Source: Gammaproteobacteria bacterium (GTDB taxonomy: Bacteria > Pseudomonadota > Gammaproteobacteria > Arenicellales > CAJQKF01). Taken from it: a stretch of DNA of 42,028 nt. The stretch's first letter is position 1. The number at the start of each line of letters is the position of its first letter. Positions 1-9,799 of the stretch are shown here, one piece after another. The translations under genes and the position numbers were made by a program. The notes below the pieces were generated by a model. That model was not told the origin of the DNA and did not search any database. It saw only the letters and a program-made list of their open reading frames with translations. The DNA lies in contig JAUIEZ010000031.1 of assembly GCA_030429665.1 (NCBI GenBank), positions 1 through 42,028 of the forward strand, in the 5' to 3' direction.

Positions 1-547
1 GCAGGCCGCCGGCGATGGTGCCGAGCAGGATGGCGAGAAAGGTGCCCGATTCCACCAGGGCGTTGCCGCTGGGGAGTTCCCGCGTCGGCAGGTGCTGGGG
101 CAGGATGGCGTACTTGGCGGGTCCGAAAAACGTGCTCTGGGCGCCGGTCGCAAACAGTACCGCCATGAGCAGCGGGATCGAATCGAGCAAAAATCCCGCC
201 GCCCCCACCACCATGATCGCGATCTCGGCCAGCTTGATTCGGCGCATGTACGACGCCTTGTCGTCGCGGTCGGCGAACTGGCCGGCAAGCGCCGAGAACA
301 GGAAGAACGGCAGGATGAAGAGACCGGCGGCGATGTTGACGAGCTGGTTGGTCACCGCCGCGTCGGCGATGCCGAACGTGATCATGATGATCAACGCGTT
401 CTTGAACACGTTGTCGTTGAACGCGCCGAGAAACTGCGTGGCGAAGAAGGGCCCGAACCGCCTCGCCCCGAGCAGTTCGACCGGCCGTGTCGCGTGCTTC
501 CCCGCTGCCGGCGCCGCCGCGCCCGGCGTGGACTGGTTGTCGTTCAT
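1..547 (-). CDS. MFS transporter, LplT-like (C-terminus cut off by window edge)
   Basis: Reading the minus strand from the ATG at 547 gives 182 residues that run off the window start. The protein opens with a soluble tail (MNDNQSTPGAAAP), then a first membrane helix containing FFATQFLGAFNDNVFKN, a hallmark of the lysophospholipid-transporter (LplT) branch of the major facilitator superfamily. ALAGQFADRDDKASYMRR matches the conserved cytoplasmic loop between helices 2 and 3. STFFGPAKYAILPQHL is another signature of this branch. Such proteins flip lysophospholipids or related substrates across the inner membrane, and some are fused to acyltransferase and acyl-ACP synthetase domains; the missing C-terminus prevents deciding that here. 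Divergent from hsp20 across about 170 bp. Confidence 0.85.
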   Translation of the reverse strand, partial: MNDNQSTPGAAAPAAGKHATRPVELLGARRFGPFFATQFLGAFNDNVFKNALIIMITFGIADAAVTNQLVNIAAGLFILPFFLFSALAGQFADRDDKASYMRRIKLAEIAIMVVGAAGFLLDSIPLLMAVLFATGAQSTFFGPAKYAILPQHLPTRELPSGNALVESGTFLAILLGTIAGGL

Positions 548-631
548 GGGCGCTTCGGGTCCCTGAAAAGGCGGCACTATAGCACGCGTATACCGCTATC
601 TGATCCATGTCAAGAAGCAGCTCCGGTGGCG

Positions 632-660
632 CTTGAAAAACGGCCGTAGGCCCCCAATTT
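632..660 (+). promoter_or_regulatory. sigma-32 (heat-shock) promoter of hsp20
   Basis: CTTGAAA at 632-638 is followed, after 13 bases, by CCCCAATTT at 652-660. This fits the established RpoH consensus (CTTGAAA, 11-16 bases, CCCCAT-T) closely, and the downstream gene is a small heat-shock protein, the expected target. Transcription would start near 666-668, leaving a leader of about 50 bases before the start codon. Confidence 0.82.
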
Positions 661-673
661 ATTGCGCAAACGG

Positions 674-709
674 GGCGGATGTTCCGCCATCAATTCCGCA
701 TATCGGAGG
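674..709 (+). promoter_or_regulatory. Possible RNA thermometer in the hsp20 leader
   Basis: The short leader folds into two small hairpins. The first is GGCGGA (674-679), loop TGT, TCCGCC (683-688). The second pairs TCCG (695-698) with CGGA (704-707) across a CATAT loop, and the CGGA arm includes the first three bases of the Shine-Dalgarno GGAGG (705-709). Weak pairing over the ribosome site that would melt on warming is what ROSE-type and fourU thermometers do upstream of small heat-shock genes. The fold was done by eye; the second stem is short. Confidence 0.35.
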
Positions 710-715
710 TTTCAA

Positions 716-1168
716 ATGAACCAGATCGTTAGTCCGTCCGACCGTCGCTACGGTTGGGACTTGTTCGGCGATTTCGACGAACTCGTCAACCAGATGTTCC
801 GCGCGCCGGCGCCTCGAAATGGCGAGGGCAATCGCGCCATGGCACCGGCCATTGACGTCAGCGAGAACGACGGCGCCTACCTCGTGCGCGCCGAACTGCC
901 GGGCGTCAAGAAGGAGGACCTGGACGTCACCATCAACGACGGCGTGCTGACCATCAATGCCGAGTCGCGCTACGAGCACGACGAGAAGGAAAAGGGCCGG
1001 CTCATCCGCCAGGAGCGACGCTACGGCAAGTACGTGCGTTCCATGCGCCTGGGCGGAGACGTCGACGAGTCCAAGGTGACCGCCGATTACACGGACGGTA
1101 TCCTGACCCTGACCCTGCCCAAGAGCGAAGCGGTCAAGCCGAAGAAGGTCGACGTAAAGGTCTCCTGA
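716..1168 (+). CDS. Hsp20-family small heat-shock protein
   Basis: 150-residue protein with the alpha-crystallin domain of Hsp20/IbpA-type holdases, which bind unfolding proteins in the cytoplasm and pass them to DnaK/ClpB. The start MNQIVSPSDRRYGWDLF follows GGAGG at 705-709 with good spacing, so the longer reading frame from 662 is not used. Visible signatures: PAIDVSENDGAYLVRAELPG opens the beta-sandwich, GVKKEDLDVTINDGVLTI is the conserved core, and DGILTLTLPKSEAVKPKKV is the C-terminal strand followed by a basic tail. The usual I-x-I/V anchor is not obvious. It is monocistronic, preceded by a heat-shock promoter and closed by a strong terminator. Confidence 0.93.
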   Translation: MNQIVSPSDRRYGWDLFGDFDELVNQMFRAPAPRNGEGNRAMAPAIDVSENDGAYLVRAELPGVKKEDLDVTINDGVLTINAESRYEHDEKEKGRLIRQERRYGKYVRSMRLGGDVDESKVTADYTDGILTLTLPKSEAVKPKKVDVKVS

Positions 1169-1205
1169 TTGCCCGCAATCCGGCGGTAAGCCGATCCTCG
1201 CTTGA

Positions 1206-2195
<990 letters not shown>

Positions 2196-2407
2196 CCATG
2201 CGCATGCCGGCACCAAACGTCAGCCCCGCGCGCGCTTACCTTGCATCGCGACGCCCGTTCTACCGGGCCTTCGTGCGACCCCTGTCGCGGTTGCGGCCGG
2301 CCGAGCCGGTGCCCGACCGCGCCTGACCTCTCCGGCGGCACGACGCCGCCCTCGTTTCCCGATTTTTTTACACCCGAATCCGCGCGCCGGCGCGGCGCGA
2401 ACGACAT

Positions 2408-4264
2408 ATGAGTATTGCAGCCAATTCGCAGCGGAGCGCTTCCAGCGACATCGAGCGCATCCGAAATATCGCCATCATCGCCCACGTCGATCACGGCAAG
2501 ACCACGTTGGTGGACCGCCTGCTTCAACAAAGCGGCACGCTGGGCGAGCGCTTCGGCCCGGTCAACCGGGTCATGGACGCGAACGACCTCGAGCGCGAGC
2601 GCGGTATCACCATTCTTTCCAAGAACACCTCGCTCGGCTGGAACGGTTACCGCATCAACATCGTCGACACCCCGGGCCACGCCGATTTCGGCGGCGAGGT
2701 CGAGCGCGTGCTGTCCATGGTGGACTCGGTGCTGCTGCTGGTGGACGCGGTGGACGGTCCCATGCCGCAGACCCGTTTCGTCACCCAGAAGGCGTTCGCC
2801 CACAACCTGCGCCCGATCCTGGTGATCAACAAGATCGACCGCGACGGCGCCCGTCCGGGATGGGTGCTGGACCAGACCTTCGACCTGTTCGATCGCCTCG
2901 GCGCGAGCGAGGAGCAGCTCGACTTTCCGGTGGTCTACGCCTCCGCGGTGCACGGCTACGCCGGTCTCGACGAGGGCGTGACCGGCGGTGACATGACGGC
3001 GCTGTTCGAAACCATCGTCGAGCACGCGCCACCGCCGCCGGTGGATCCGGACGGGCCGTTCCAGATGCAGGTGTCGACCCTGGACTACAATTCCTTCGTC
3101 GGCGCCATCGCCATCGGGCGCATCGCCCGCGGCCGGGTGCGCAGCAACACCGCGGTCACCATCGTCGGCCGCGACGGCGCGAAGCGAAGCGGCCGCGTGC
3201 TGCAGATACTCCATCCCCAAGGCGTGACCCGCCAGGAAGTACCCGAAGCGGGCGCCGGCGACATCGTCGCCGTCACCGGCATCGAGCGACCGCTGATCTC
3301 CGACACGCTGTGCGCGCCGACGCGCGTCGAGGCGCTGCCGCCGCTTACCGTCGACGAGCCCACGGTCAGCATGATGTTCCAGGTCAACAACTCGCCGTTC
3401 GCGGGGAAGGAGGGCAAGTACCTGACCTCGCGCCAGATTCTCGAGCGGCTGCAGCGCGAACTGATCGCCAACGTGGCGCTGCGCGTCGCCGAAACCGAGG
3501 ATCCTGAGCGATTCCTGGTGTCCGGTCGCGGCGAGCTGCACCTGTCGGTGCTGCTGGAGACCATGCGCCGCGAGGGTTACGAGGTCGCGGTGTCGCGGCC
3601 GGTGGTCATCCGTCGCGAAATCGACGGCGAAACGTGCGAGCCGTGGGAGGATCTGACAGTGGACGTGGAGACGCAGCACCAGGGCGCGGTCATGGAGGCG
3701 CTCGGCGAGCGCGGCGCAACCCTCGAGGACATGCAACCCGACGGCCGCGGCCGGGTCCGGCTGGTGTTCAAGTGCCCGTCGCGGGGGCTCATCGGCTTTC
3801 GCACGCGTTTCCTTACCCTGACTTCGGGCTCCGGATTGATGTACCACGTCTTCGACCGCTATGCGCCCATGAGCCCGGCGGTGATCGAACAGCGTGCCAA
3901 CGGGGCCATGATCTCCAACGCCACCGGCAAGGCATTGCCCTACGCCCTGTTCAACCTGCAGGAGCGCGGCCGCATGCTGGTGGCGGCGGGCGATTCAGTC
4001 TACGAAGGTCAGGTCGTGGGCATCCACGCCCGCGACAACGATCTCGTGGTCAACCCGCTGAAGGCCAAGCAGCTCACCAACATCCGCGCCGCCGGCAAGG
4101 ACACCAACATGCTGCTCACGCCGCCCGTCCAGCTCACCCTGGAGCAGGCGCTGGAGTTCATCGAGGACGACGAACTGGTGGAGATCACGCCCGTCAGTAT
4201 CCGCGTGCGCAAGCGTCACCTCAAGGAACACGAGCGCAAGCGCGCTGCGCGGACGGGAGAGTAA
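2408..4264 (+). CDS. typA: GTP-binding translation factor TypA/BipA
   Basis: 618-residue ribosome-associated translational GTPase related to EF-G, used in ribosome assembly and in stress and cold adaptation. The G motifs are intact: AHVDHGKTT near residue 25 (P-loop), ERERGITI (switch I), DTPGHADF (switch II) and [10 protein letters not shown] (base recognition). The C-terminal part carries the BipA-specific region with [41 protein letters not shown] and the basic [14 protein letters not shown] tail. Full length. Upstream, a GGCGGC/GCCGCC hairpin (2334-2350) is followed at some distance by seven T (2363-2369), possibly a weak argB terminator. Convergent with the next gene. Confidence 0.95.
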   Translation: MSIAANSQRSASSDIERIRNIAIIAHVDHGKTTLVDRLLQQSGTLGERFGPVNRVMDANDLERERGITILSKNTSLGWNGYRINIVDTPGHADFGGEVERVLSMVDSVLLLVDAVDGPMPQTRFVTQKAFAHNLRPILVINKIDRDGARPGWVLDQTFDLFDRLGASEEQLDFPVVYASAVHGYAGLDEGVTGGDMTALFETIVEHAPPPPVDPDGPFQMQVSTLDYNSFVGAIAIGRIARGRVRSNTAVTIVGRDGAKRSGRVLQILHPQGVTRQEVPEAGAGDIVAVTGIERPLISDTLCAPTRVEALPPLTVDEPTVSMMFQVNNSPFAGKEGKYLTSRQILERLQRELIANVALRVAETEDPERFLVSGRGELHLSVLLETMRREGYEVAVSRPVVIRREIDGETCEPWEDLTVDVETQHQGAVMEALGERGATLEDMQPDGRGRVRLVFKCPSRGLIGFRTRFLTLTSGSGLMYHVFDRYAPMSPAVIEQRANGAMISNATGKALPYALFNLQERGRMLVAAGDSVYEGQVVGIHARDNDLVVNPLKAKQLTNIRAAGKDTNMLLTPPVQLTLEQALEFIEDDELVEITPVSIRVRKRHLKEHERKRAARTGE

Positions 4265-4317
4265 TCACGGGGCCGCGCGCCGCGGGAGACGGCGCCGTTC
4301 GCCCCCGTCCGGAACGC

Positions 4318-5496
4318 CTACGAGGACTGGTGGTTCAACCGTGACGGCGCCGTTTCGCCGGTCAGGCGCCTGGCGTTCTCGATCCAGTCGTAGCGCTTGA
4401 GCTGGGCCTCGAAGCCGGGCATGGCCTCGCAGATGCGCTTGATGTCATCGGCCTCGAGGGCAGCCATCTGTGCCAGGTTCTCGATGCCGAGACTGACGAG
4501 CTTCTCCTCGGTGGCCTGGCCGATGCCCTTGAGCGATTGCAGTCCCGGCGCCTCGTCGTCGACCGCGCCGGACGCGTTGTTCCCGGACACCGCATGGATG
4601 GCGGTGGGTCGCGCCGGTGCCTGGATTCTTTCGCGCAGCCGCGCAATCGCGGCGTCCCGTTCCGAGAGTTCGTCGCGCAGCTCGGCGATTTCCTGCCGCA
4701 GCTGGATTTCGCGGGACTGAAGTTGGCTTTTCGTCTCCTCGACCTGAAGCGACCGGGTCGTCAGCTCCTCGACCCGGCGTTCGGCCTGTTCCGCCCGGGA
4801 CTGCAGCAGCGACAACTCGTACTGTTTCTTGTTTTCGAGCAGCGCCAGCTGGTCGTCGCGCTCCACCAGGTTCTTCTCCAGCGTCTTGACGCGCGCGACG
4901 AGTTCCTCGTGCGCGCGTTCCCTGGACGATTCGCTCGCGCTGACCCGCTGGTTCAATTCCTGGATCAGCCGATCCTTCTCCCGCACCGTGTTCTCGAGGT
5001 CCTCGATCTGGCGTACCTGGTTCTGGTACCGGTTGATGGCGCTCTCGCGCTGCCGGTTGGCCAGGCGCAAGTCGTTCTGCAGCCGACTGACCTCGGACTC
5101 GTCGTCGTCGAGCAGCGAGCGGGTGGACATGTCGAACTGGAGCTTGTCGAGCTCCGCCTGGCGTTCGGACTGGGCCGTGTCGAGCGCCTCCGTAAGCTCG
5201 CGAATGCGGGCATCGCGCTTCTCCACGATATCGAACAACGGTTCCAGCTCGCGGATGCGGCCCTCGAGCTTCTCGCGTTCGGCTTTTCGCAGCTGGTTCA
5301 TCTGCTTCATCGATGCTTCCAGCTTGCCGACCTTCGCGTCGGCCTCGTCGAGCGCCGCCCGGCTGTTCTTGAGTTCGTTGTCGAGATCGGCTTCCCGGCC
5401 GCTCAACTGCACACCGCGGACCAGGTAGCCGATGATGCCGCCGATGATGGCGATAACCACCAGGCTGATCAGGATCTCGGTTAGCAGCGAACTCAT
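4318..5496 (-). CDS. Membrane-anchored coiled-coil protein with C-terminal helix-hairpin-helix
   Basis: 392 residues, no assigned function. Residues about 7-28 (ILISLVVIAIIGGIIGYLV) form one membrane helix. Residues about 35-290 are almost pure charged heptad sequence, a long coiled coil. After an Ala/Pro/Ser linker, GLQSLKGIGQATEEKLVSLG and the following 45 residues resemble the helix-hairpin-helix domain often annotated as an L21-like or predicted 5'-DNA-nuclease (COG3743) domain, which in other proteins binds DNA or RNA. The architecture suggests an inner-membrane tether for a nucleic-acid-binding head; that is inference. The family is widespread in gammaproteobacteria as a hypothetical protein. 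Convergent with typA. Confidence 0.85.
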   Translation of the reverse strand: MSSLLTEILISLVVIAIIGGIIGYLVRGVQLSGREADLDNELKNSRAALDEADAKVGKLEASMKQMNQLRKAEREKLEGRIRELEPLFDIVEKRDARIRELTEALDTAQSERQAELDKLQFDMSTRSLLDDDESEVSRLQNDLRLANRQRESAINRYQNQVRQIEDLENTVREKDRLIQELNQRVSASESSRERAHEELVARVKTLEKNLVERDDQLALLENKKQYELSLLQSRAEQAERRVEELTTRSLQVEETKSQLQSREIQLRQEIAELRDELSERDAAIARLRERIQAPARPTAIHAVSGNNASGAVDDEAPGLQSLKGIGQATEEKLVSLGIENLAQMAALEADDIKRICEAMPGFEAQLKRYDWIENARRLTGETAPSRLNHQSS

Positions 5497-5700
5497 CGGT
5501 CAGCGTTTCCGTCGTGCCCGCCGCCGACGCGATCCGTCGCGCCTCGGGGGTTGGTTCCCGGTTGGTCGGTACATCCCGAATGATCAAGCAATTCAATATG
5601 CTCGCAATCGTAATCGAGAATATTCTAACAGCATCGAAGCAGCCATATCGACGTCAATGCCGCCGCCTCGCCGGAGCGCCGCGATAGGTCGCGGCTCACG

Positions 5701-6753
5701 TTACCGTGTGTCGGCCTGCTTGCGAAGCCGGTTGATGACCCGGGCGTCGTAGTCGAAGTTGTCCCGAATCTGCTCGGAAATGATGCTCAGTTCGTCGTCG
5801 TCGGAAACACTGCCGCGCAGCAGCACTTCGCCCTGGCGTATCTCGAGATCCATCCAGTGGGTCATGGCGAGCGGAAAGACTACCCGAAGCACGCTCTCGA
5901 GCCAGCTGCTGTGGCGCACGTCCGGGTCCACCCTCAGGTTGTTCTCGACCTCGTCGACGGCGAAGGCCAGGGCCAGCGCCGCAATCAGCTCGTGCGCGAA
6001 CTCGTCCTCGGGAACCGTGCCGTCGGCCGAAACGCGCCCGTTCTTGTACTCGATGCGAAGCTCGGGCTCCTTGACTTGCGATGGCAGGCGCAGCAGGACG
6101 TTGAGCTCGATGCTCTCGTCCAGTAGCGCCGCCAATTCGGCCTGAACCCGATCCCGTGTTTCGCGGTCGGTCACTTCGCCGGCGACCGTCATCGAGCCGT
6201 CGCCGTACTCGATCTGCAGGGGCGAAACGGCGCCCGTGGCGTGGAGCAGGGAAGCGAAGTCGTCCAGCCACCCGGGGCGGCGCACTGCCGGGCGTACCTT
6301 CAGGTCGCTGCCGAGCGGGTCGACGCCGTAGTGGGACTGAATTGCCTCGAGGACCAGCGCGATGTCGCCCGGTTCGGGCAGCTCGCCTTCCACCGTGGTG
6401 ATGCCGGCGTAGCTGTGCAGGCGAAAATGCCGGCCCTTCTCGTAGTTGGTCACGATTCGCTGGTCGAAGACGTTCTCCACCCCTTCGACCTCGCGCGCCA
6501 GCTCGAGCATGCGACGGCGGTCGACCCGGGCCTCCACTTCGCCGCGAAAAACCACGTCCCGGCCGTCGACTTCGAGCTGAACGTCTTCGAACCCGGCCGC
6601 CGCAAGCCGCTCGAGCACCGCCCGTGCCAGGTCTCTTTCGAAGCTGACGGTGTGAAACCACGCCAGCACCGCCGCGAGCAGGACGAGCGCGCAGGCGCCG
6701 AGAACCACCGAACCCAGCAAGGTCAGGTTGCTCTTGCCGTCGGATGCGTTCAC
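5701..6753 (-). CDS. Membrane-anchored BON-domain protein
   Basis: About 350 residues. One N-terminal membrane helix (LGSVVLGACALVLLAAVLAW) is followed by several BON-like modules in what should be the periplasm: FEDVQLEVDGRDVVFRGEV, then IEYGDGSMTVAGEVTDRETR, IEYKNGRVSADGTVPEDEF, and a last one, MDLEIRQGEVLLRGSVSDDDE. BON domains (as in OsmY) bind phospholipid or murein; the substrate here is unknown. Start choice is uncertain. The reading frame is open to 6897, but the upstream part reads like non-coding sequence and overlaps the promoter region of the divergent gene. The GTG at 6753, just before the hydrophobic helix, is the best in-frame start, though without a strong ribosome site. Confidence 0.75.
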   Translation of the reverse strand: MNASDGKSNLTLLGSVVLGACALVLLAAVLAWFHTVSFERDLARAVLERLAAAGFEDVQLEVDGRDVVFRGEVEARVDRRRMLELAREVEGVENVFDQRIVTNYEKGRHFRLHSYAGITTVEGELPEPGDIALVLEAIQSHYGVDPLGSDLKVRPAVRRPGWLDDFASLLHATGAVSPLQIEYGDGSMTVAGEVTDRETRDRVQAELAALLDESIELNVLLRLPSQVKEPELRIEYKNGRVSADGTVPEDEFAHELIAALALAFAVDEVENNLRVDPDVRHSSWLESVLRVVFPLAMTHWMDLEIRQGEVLLRGSVSDDDELSIISEQIRDNFDYDARVINRLRKQADTR

Positions 6754-6889
6754 CAGGGAAAGCGGGCGCCGCTGCTCTCGGCGGCGGTCGGGAACTGTGG
6801 ATGAGCCATGCGCGGGAACCGTACAATGCCACCTCCGATGATAGCATCCGCTCAATCGATACATCCCAACCCGAAGGACAACGACAGGC

Positions 6890-7495
6890 ATGTACATTCC
6901 CGATCCGTTTCGGGTCGACGATCCGGCAGCGGCGTCGGCGCTGGTCGCGGCCTATCCTTTTGCCGTGCTGGTCACCCACACCATGCCGCCGTCTATCGCC
7001 CACGTTCCCATCGTGCCGGTGGAGAGTGACGCGACCGTGCTGGAAGGCCACGTGGCGCGCGCCAACCCCATCGCCGACGCGGTGCTCGACGGCGTCAAGG
7101 CGACGGCGGCGTTTCTCGGGCCGCACGACTACGTTTCGCCGACCTGGTACACCTCCCCGGGTCTCGTGCCGACGTGGAACTTCGCCGCCGTTCATGTCAC
7201 CGGTTCGCTGGATCCGGTCACCGACCGCGCATCGCTCTCGGCCCTGGTGGAACAACTCGCGGACCGCTTCGAACGCGGTCGCGACGACCCCTGGATTCCC
7301 GACTACGCCGAGTCCATGCTCGACGCCATCGTCGGCTTCAGGCTGCGCGCCGACCACGTCGAGACAAAGTTCAAGTTCAGCCAGAACCGCGGCGCGGCGG
7401 ACCGCGAGGCGGTCATGGCGGCGCTGGAATCGGGGGGCCACGACGCGCGCGTGCTGGCCCGCTGGATGCGCGACACCCTCGCGGGCGCGGACTGA
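6890..7495 (+). CDS. PaiB-family FMN-binding protein
   Basis: 201-residue protein of the PaiB/FMN-binding negative transcriptional regulator family, a split-barrel flavoprotein fold. Recognised from the start MYIPDPFRVDDPA, the segment HVARANPIAD, and the family-diagnostic DYVSPTWYTSPGLVPTWNF followed by AAVHVTGSL, then the C-terminal KFKFSQNR element. In Bacillus, PaiB works with an acetyltransferase to repress sporulation genes, but most Gram-negative members are untested and may be FMN/heme-binding enzymes. A TACAAT hexamer at 6822-6827 is a plausible -10 box. Divergent from the BON gene. Confidence 0.88.
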   Translation: MYIPDPFRVDDPAAASALVAAYPFAVLVTHTMPPSIAHVPIVPVESDATVLEGHVARANPIADAVLDGVKATAAFLGPHDYVSPTWYTSPGLVPTWNFAAVHVTGSLDPVTDRASLSALVEQLADRFERGRDDPWIPDYAESMLDAIVGFRLRADHVETKFKFSQNRGAADREAVMAALESGGHDARVLARWMRDTLAGAD

Positions 7496-7646
7496 CCGAC
7501 GGGTTCTCCCGAGGCGTGGGCAATGCATTACAATGAGGTTCTGCGGGATCGGTGGAACTGTCGGGCTAGCGCTCGGACGGCGGAGGTGGCGAATTGTCGC
7601 GAGACGCCTGCTGATCCCAAGGCTTCAAGGGGCTGAGGAAAAAGAC

Positions 7647-8531
7647 ATGCGAGACAACACGAGGCAACTGGGAAAAATGCTCGCGGCGTGCCTTGTCGCC
7701 GCGCTGGCGCTGGCGCCGTTGGCGGGGGCGCATGCCCAGGACAACGACACCATCACCTGGGCGGGTTGCGGTATCACCAAGAAGTCCTTCATGCAGGAAC
7801 TGGCGAACGGTTTCGCGGCCAAGACGGGCGTCGCGTTCAACCTGGAAGGCGGCGGGGCCACGCGCGGCGTGCGCGACGCGGCCAAGCTCAAGATCGACAT
7901 CGGCGGTTCGTGCCGCATCACGCTGCCCAATACCGATCCCTCCGAGATGCACGTCACCATGTATCCGGTGGCCTGGGACGCGCTGGCCATCATCATTCAT
8001 TCGTCCAACCCGGTGAACTCGCTGGACATGCAGCAGGTCCGCGACATCTACGAGGGGCGAATAACCAACTGGAGCGAGGTCGGCGGCCCCGACATGCCGC
8101 TGAAGCTGTTCGTGCGCCAGGGAAAGATCTCGGGCGTGGGCTACGCCATTCGCCAGTACATCTTCGAAGATTCAGAGCGCGAGTTCGTCACCGAACACGT
8201 TTTCAAGTCGTCCGGCCCGCTGGAGCAGGCGGTGGAGAAAGACCCGGCCGCGATCGGCATCACCGGGATCAGCAGCGCGCGAAAACGCGACGTCAAGATC
8301 ATCGGGTTTGGCGGCATGGACCCCACCTTCGAGAACGTGCGCGACGGCAACTACGGACTGTACCGGCCCCTGTTCCTGGTGACCGGGCCGCAGCCCTCGC
8401 CGCTGGTCAGGCAGTTCGTCGCCTACGCCACCTCCGAGGAAGGCAGGCAGATCATTCGCGAAAATCAGACGGTGCCCTACCACGATGCGCTGCACCTGGT
8501 TTCGAAAATGCTGATCTACGGGCTGAACTGA
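7647..8531 (+). CDS. Periplasmic PstS-like phosphate/anion-binding protein
   Basis: 294 residues. Basic N-terminus, hydrophobic stretch (MLAACLVAALALAPLAGAHA) and a likely signal-peptidase site after AHA. The mature part follows the PBP-like fold of phosphate ABC transporter binding proteins: ITWAGCGITKKS, GGGATRGVRDAAK, DIGGSCR, DALAIIIHSSNPV, the typical VRDIYEGRITNWSEVGG, then PAAIGITGIS. The ATG at 7647 follows TGAGGAA at 7634-7640. No PstA, PstB or PstC is nearby, so it is an orphan binding protein: it may feed a distant transporter, act in sensing, or bind another ligand. The mature protein keeps a cysteine (GCGI) in the first strand. A TACAAT at 7529-7534 may be its -10 box. Confidence 0.85.
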   Translation: MRDNTRQLGKMLAACLVAALALAPLAGAHAQDNDTITWAGCGITKKSFMQELANGFAAKTGVAFNLEGGGATRGVRDAAKLKIDIGGSCRITLPNTDPSEMHVTMYPVAWDALAIIIHSSNPVNSLDMQQVRDIYEGRITNWSEVGGPDMPLKLFVRQGKISGVGYAIRQYIFEDSEREFVTEHVFKSSGPLEQAVEKDPAAIGITGISSARKRDVKIIGFGGMDPTFENVRDGNYGLYRPLFLVTGPQPSPLVRQFVAYATSEEGRQIIRENQTVPYHDALHLVSKMLIYGLN

Positions 8532-8627
8532 CGGCGGACGGTCCCCGCCCGATGCAGGCGGCGGACATTTCCGATCGCTTGAACCCGTTCCCCGATTCAA
8601 CGTTTGCACGAGAGGAGTCACGCCACC

Positions 8628-9098
8628 ATGGCAGTCGAAGAAGGCAAGAGCGCGCCCGCATTCACGCTCAAGGACGCCGACGGTAACAAGGTTTCCCTGA
8701 AGGACTTCAAGGGCAGGCACGTCGTCGTTTACTTTTACCCCAAGGACGACACGCCGGGCTGCACCAAGGAGGCGTGCAGCTTCCGTGACCTGTCTAAGGA
8801 CTACGAGAAACTGGATGTCGCGGTTCTGGGCGTGTCGCCGGACGGCGCGGAAAGCCACGCCAAGTTCATTGGCAAGTACAAGCTGCCCTTCACGCTGCTC
8901 AGCGACCCGGACCGCAAGGTCATGGAGAAATACGGGGCGTACGGCGAGAAGATGATGTACGGCAAGAAGACCGTCGGGGTGATTCGTTCAACGGTGTGGA
9001 TCGATCCCGCCGGCAAGGTCGCCCGGCACTGGAAGCGGGTCGCCAAGGCCGAGGATCACCCGCGGAAAGTGCTCGAAGCGATCCAGGCCGGCGCCTGA
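8628..9098 (+). CDS. bcp: Thiol peroxidase Bcp (peroxiredoxin)
   Basis: 156-residue cytoplasmic atypical 2-Cys peroxiredoxin that reduces hydrogen and organic peroxides with thioredoxin. FYPKDDTPGCTKEAC contains the peroxidatic cysteine (C45) and, five residues on, C50, the same two positions as in Escherichia coli BCP. Further signatures are SFRDL, VLGVSPD and FTLLSDP. The start at 8628 is set by AGGAG at 8613-8617 and by family alignment (an in-frame ATG at 8604 would add eight unlikely residues). Convergent with the GST gene; a perfect hairpin lies between them. Confidence 0.95.
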   Translation: MAVEEGKSAPAFTLKDADGNKVSLKDFKGRHVVVYFYPKDDTPGCTKEACSFRDLSKDYEKLDVAVLGVSPDGAESHAKFIGKYKLPFTLLSDPDRKVMEKYGAYGEKMMYGKKTVGVIRSTVWIDPAGKVARHWKRVAKAEDHPRKVLEAIQAGA

Positions 9099-9106
9099 CG
9101 CCCGAA

Positions 9107-9134
9107 CCGCCGGACGCTAGTTCACGTCCGGCGG
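9107..9134. terminator. Shared hairpin between convergent bcp and GST genes
   Basis: CCGCCGGACG (9107-9116) and CGTCCGGCGG (9125-9134) form a perfect 10-bp stem around an 8-base loop that holds the GST stop codon. No clear T run follows on either strand, so it may block read-through or protect RNA 3' ends rather than act as a strict intrinsic terminator. Confidence 0.5.
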
Positions 9135-9758
9135 CAGCGGGATGTCCAGGCCGCGCGCCGGCACGTCGTAGCCGGCGCGCATCGCCGGCCGCGAAGCGAG
9201 TTCCAGGTACCAGCGCCGCACGTTCGGGAAGCGGTTCATGTCGACTTGGTGCCACTCGAAGCGCGAGATCCACGGCCACATGGCGATGTCGGCGATCGAG
9301 AACTCGGACACCACGTATCGGCGGCCCTCGAGGTGCCGGTCCAGCACGCCGTACAGGCGTTCCGCCTCCGCGTGGTAGCGTTTCTCCGAGTACTCGCTCC
9401 TGCCCGGGTTGTTCTTGAGAAAATGATGGGCCTGGCCGAGCATCGGTCCGAGCCCGCCCATCTGCCACATCAACCATTCCAGCATCCGGTAACGCTCGGT
9501 CGGGTCCGCCGGGATCAGGCGGCCGGTTTTCTCGGCCAGGTAGATCAGGATGGCGCCCGTCTCCATCAACGACATGCCGTCGTCGCGGTCGACGATGGCG
9601 GGGATCTTGCCATTCGGGCTGATTCGAAGGAATTCCGGGTCGCGCTGCTCCCCGTTGCCGATGTCCACCGGGTGCACCGTGTAGGGGAGCCCCAGTTCCT
9701 CGAGGCAAATGGAAATCTTGCGGCCGTTCGGCGTCGACCAGGTGTAGAGATCGATCAT
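9117..9758 (-). CDS. Glutathione S-transferase-like protein (YfcG/Ure2 type)
   Basis: 213 residues, cytoplasmic, thioredoxin-like N-terminal domain plus all-helical C-terminal domain. MIDLYTWSTPNGRKISICLEE is the start typical of the nu-class YfcG/YghU/Ure2-like group, with TPNG(R)K at the glutathione site. SPNGKIPAIVD and LMETGAILIYLAEKTG are the cis-proline and glutamate/serine glutathione contacts. FSIADIAMWPW is the N-capping box of helix 6. Members often have disulfide-bond reductase activity. The start at 9758 is the family start; the longer open frame upstream is not used. Follows panB on the same strand with about 40 bp between them, so they may be co-transcribed. Confidence 0.93.
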   Translation of the reverse strand: MIDLYTWSTPNGRKISICLEELGLPYTVHPVDIGNGEQRDPEFLRISPNGKIPAIVDRDDGMSLMETGAILIYLAEKTGRLIPADPTERYRMLEWLMWQMGGLGPMLGQAHHFLKNNPGRSEYSEKRYHAEAERLYGVLDRHLEGRRYVVSEFSIADIAMWPWISRFEWHQVDMNRFPNVRRWYLELASRPAMRAGYDVPARGLDIPLPPDVN

Positions 9759-9799
9759 GGACGATTTATCGCGCGTGTTCGGGGACGGGACCCCGGTGT

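Noticed and set aside
2198..2326. 42-codon open frame between argB and typA (MRMPAPNVSPARAY...)
   Set aside because: No ribosome site, strongly Arg/Pro-biased translation and overlap with the typA upstream region; a real small protein cannot be excluded but nothing supports it.
5580..5640. AT-rich patch with GAATATTC palindrome upstream of the coiled-coil gene as an operator
   Set aside because: The palindrome is only 8 bp and in AT-rich sequence such symmetry is expected by chance; it may simply be promoter DNA.
6744..7646. Upstream open extension of the PstS-like gene through the PaiB gene
   Set aside because: The signal peptide and ribosome site place the start at 7647; the extension lies in the wrong frame of paiB.
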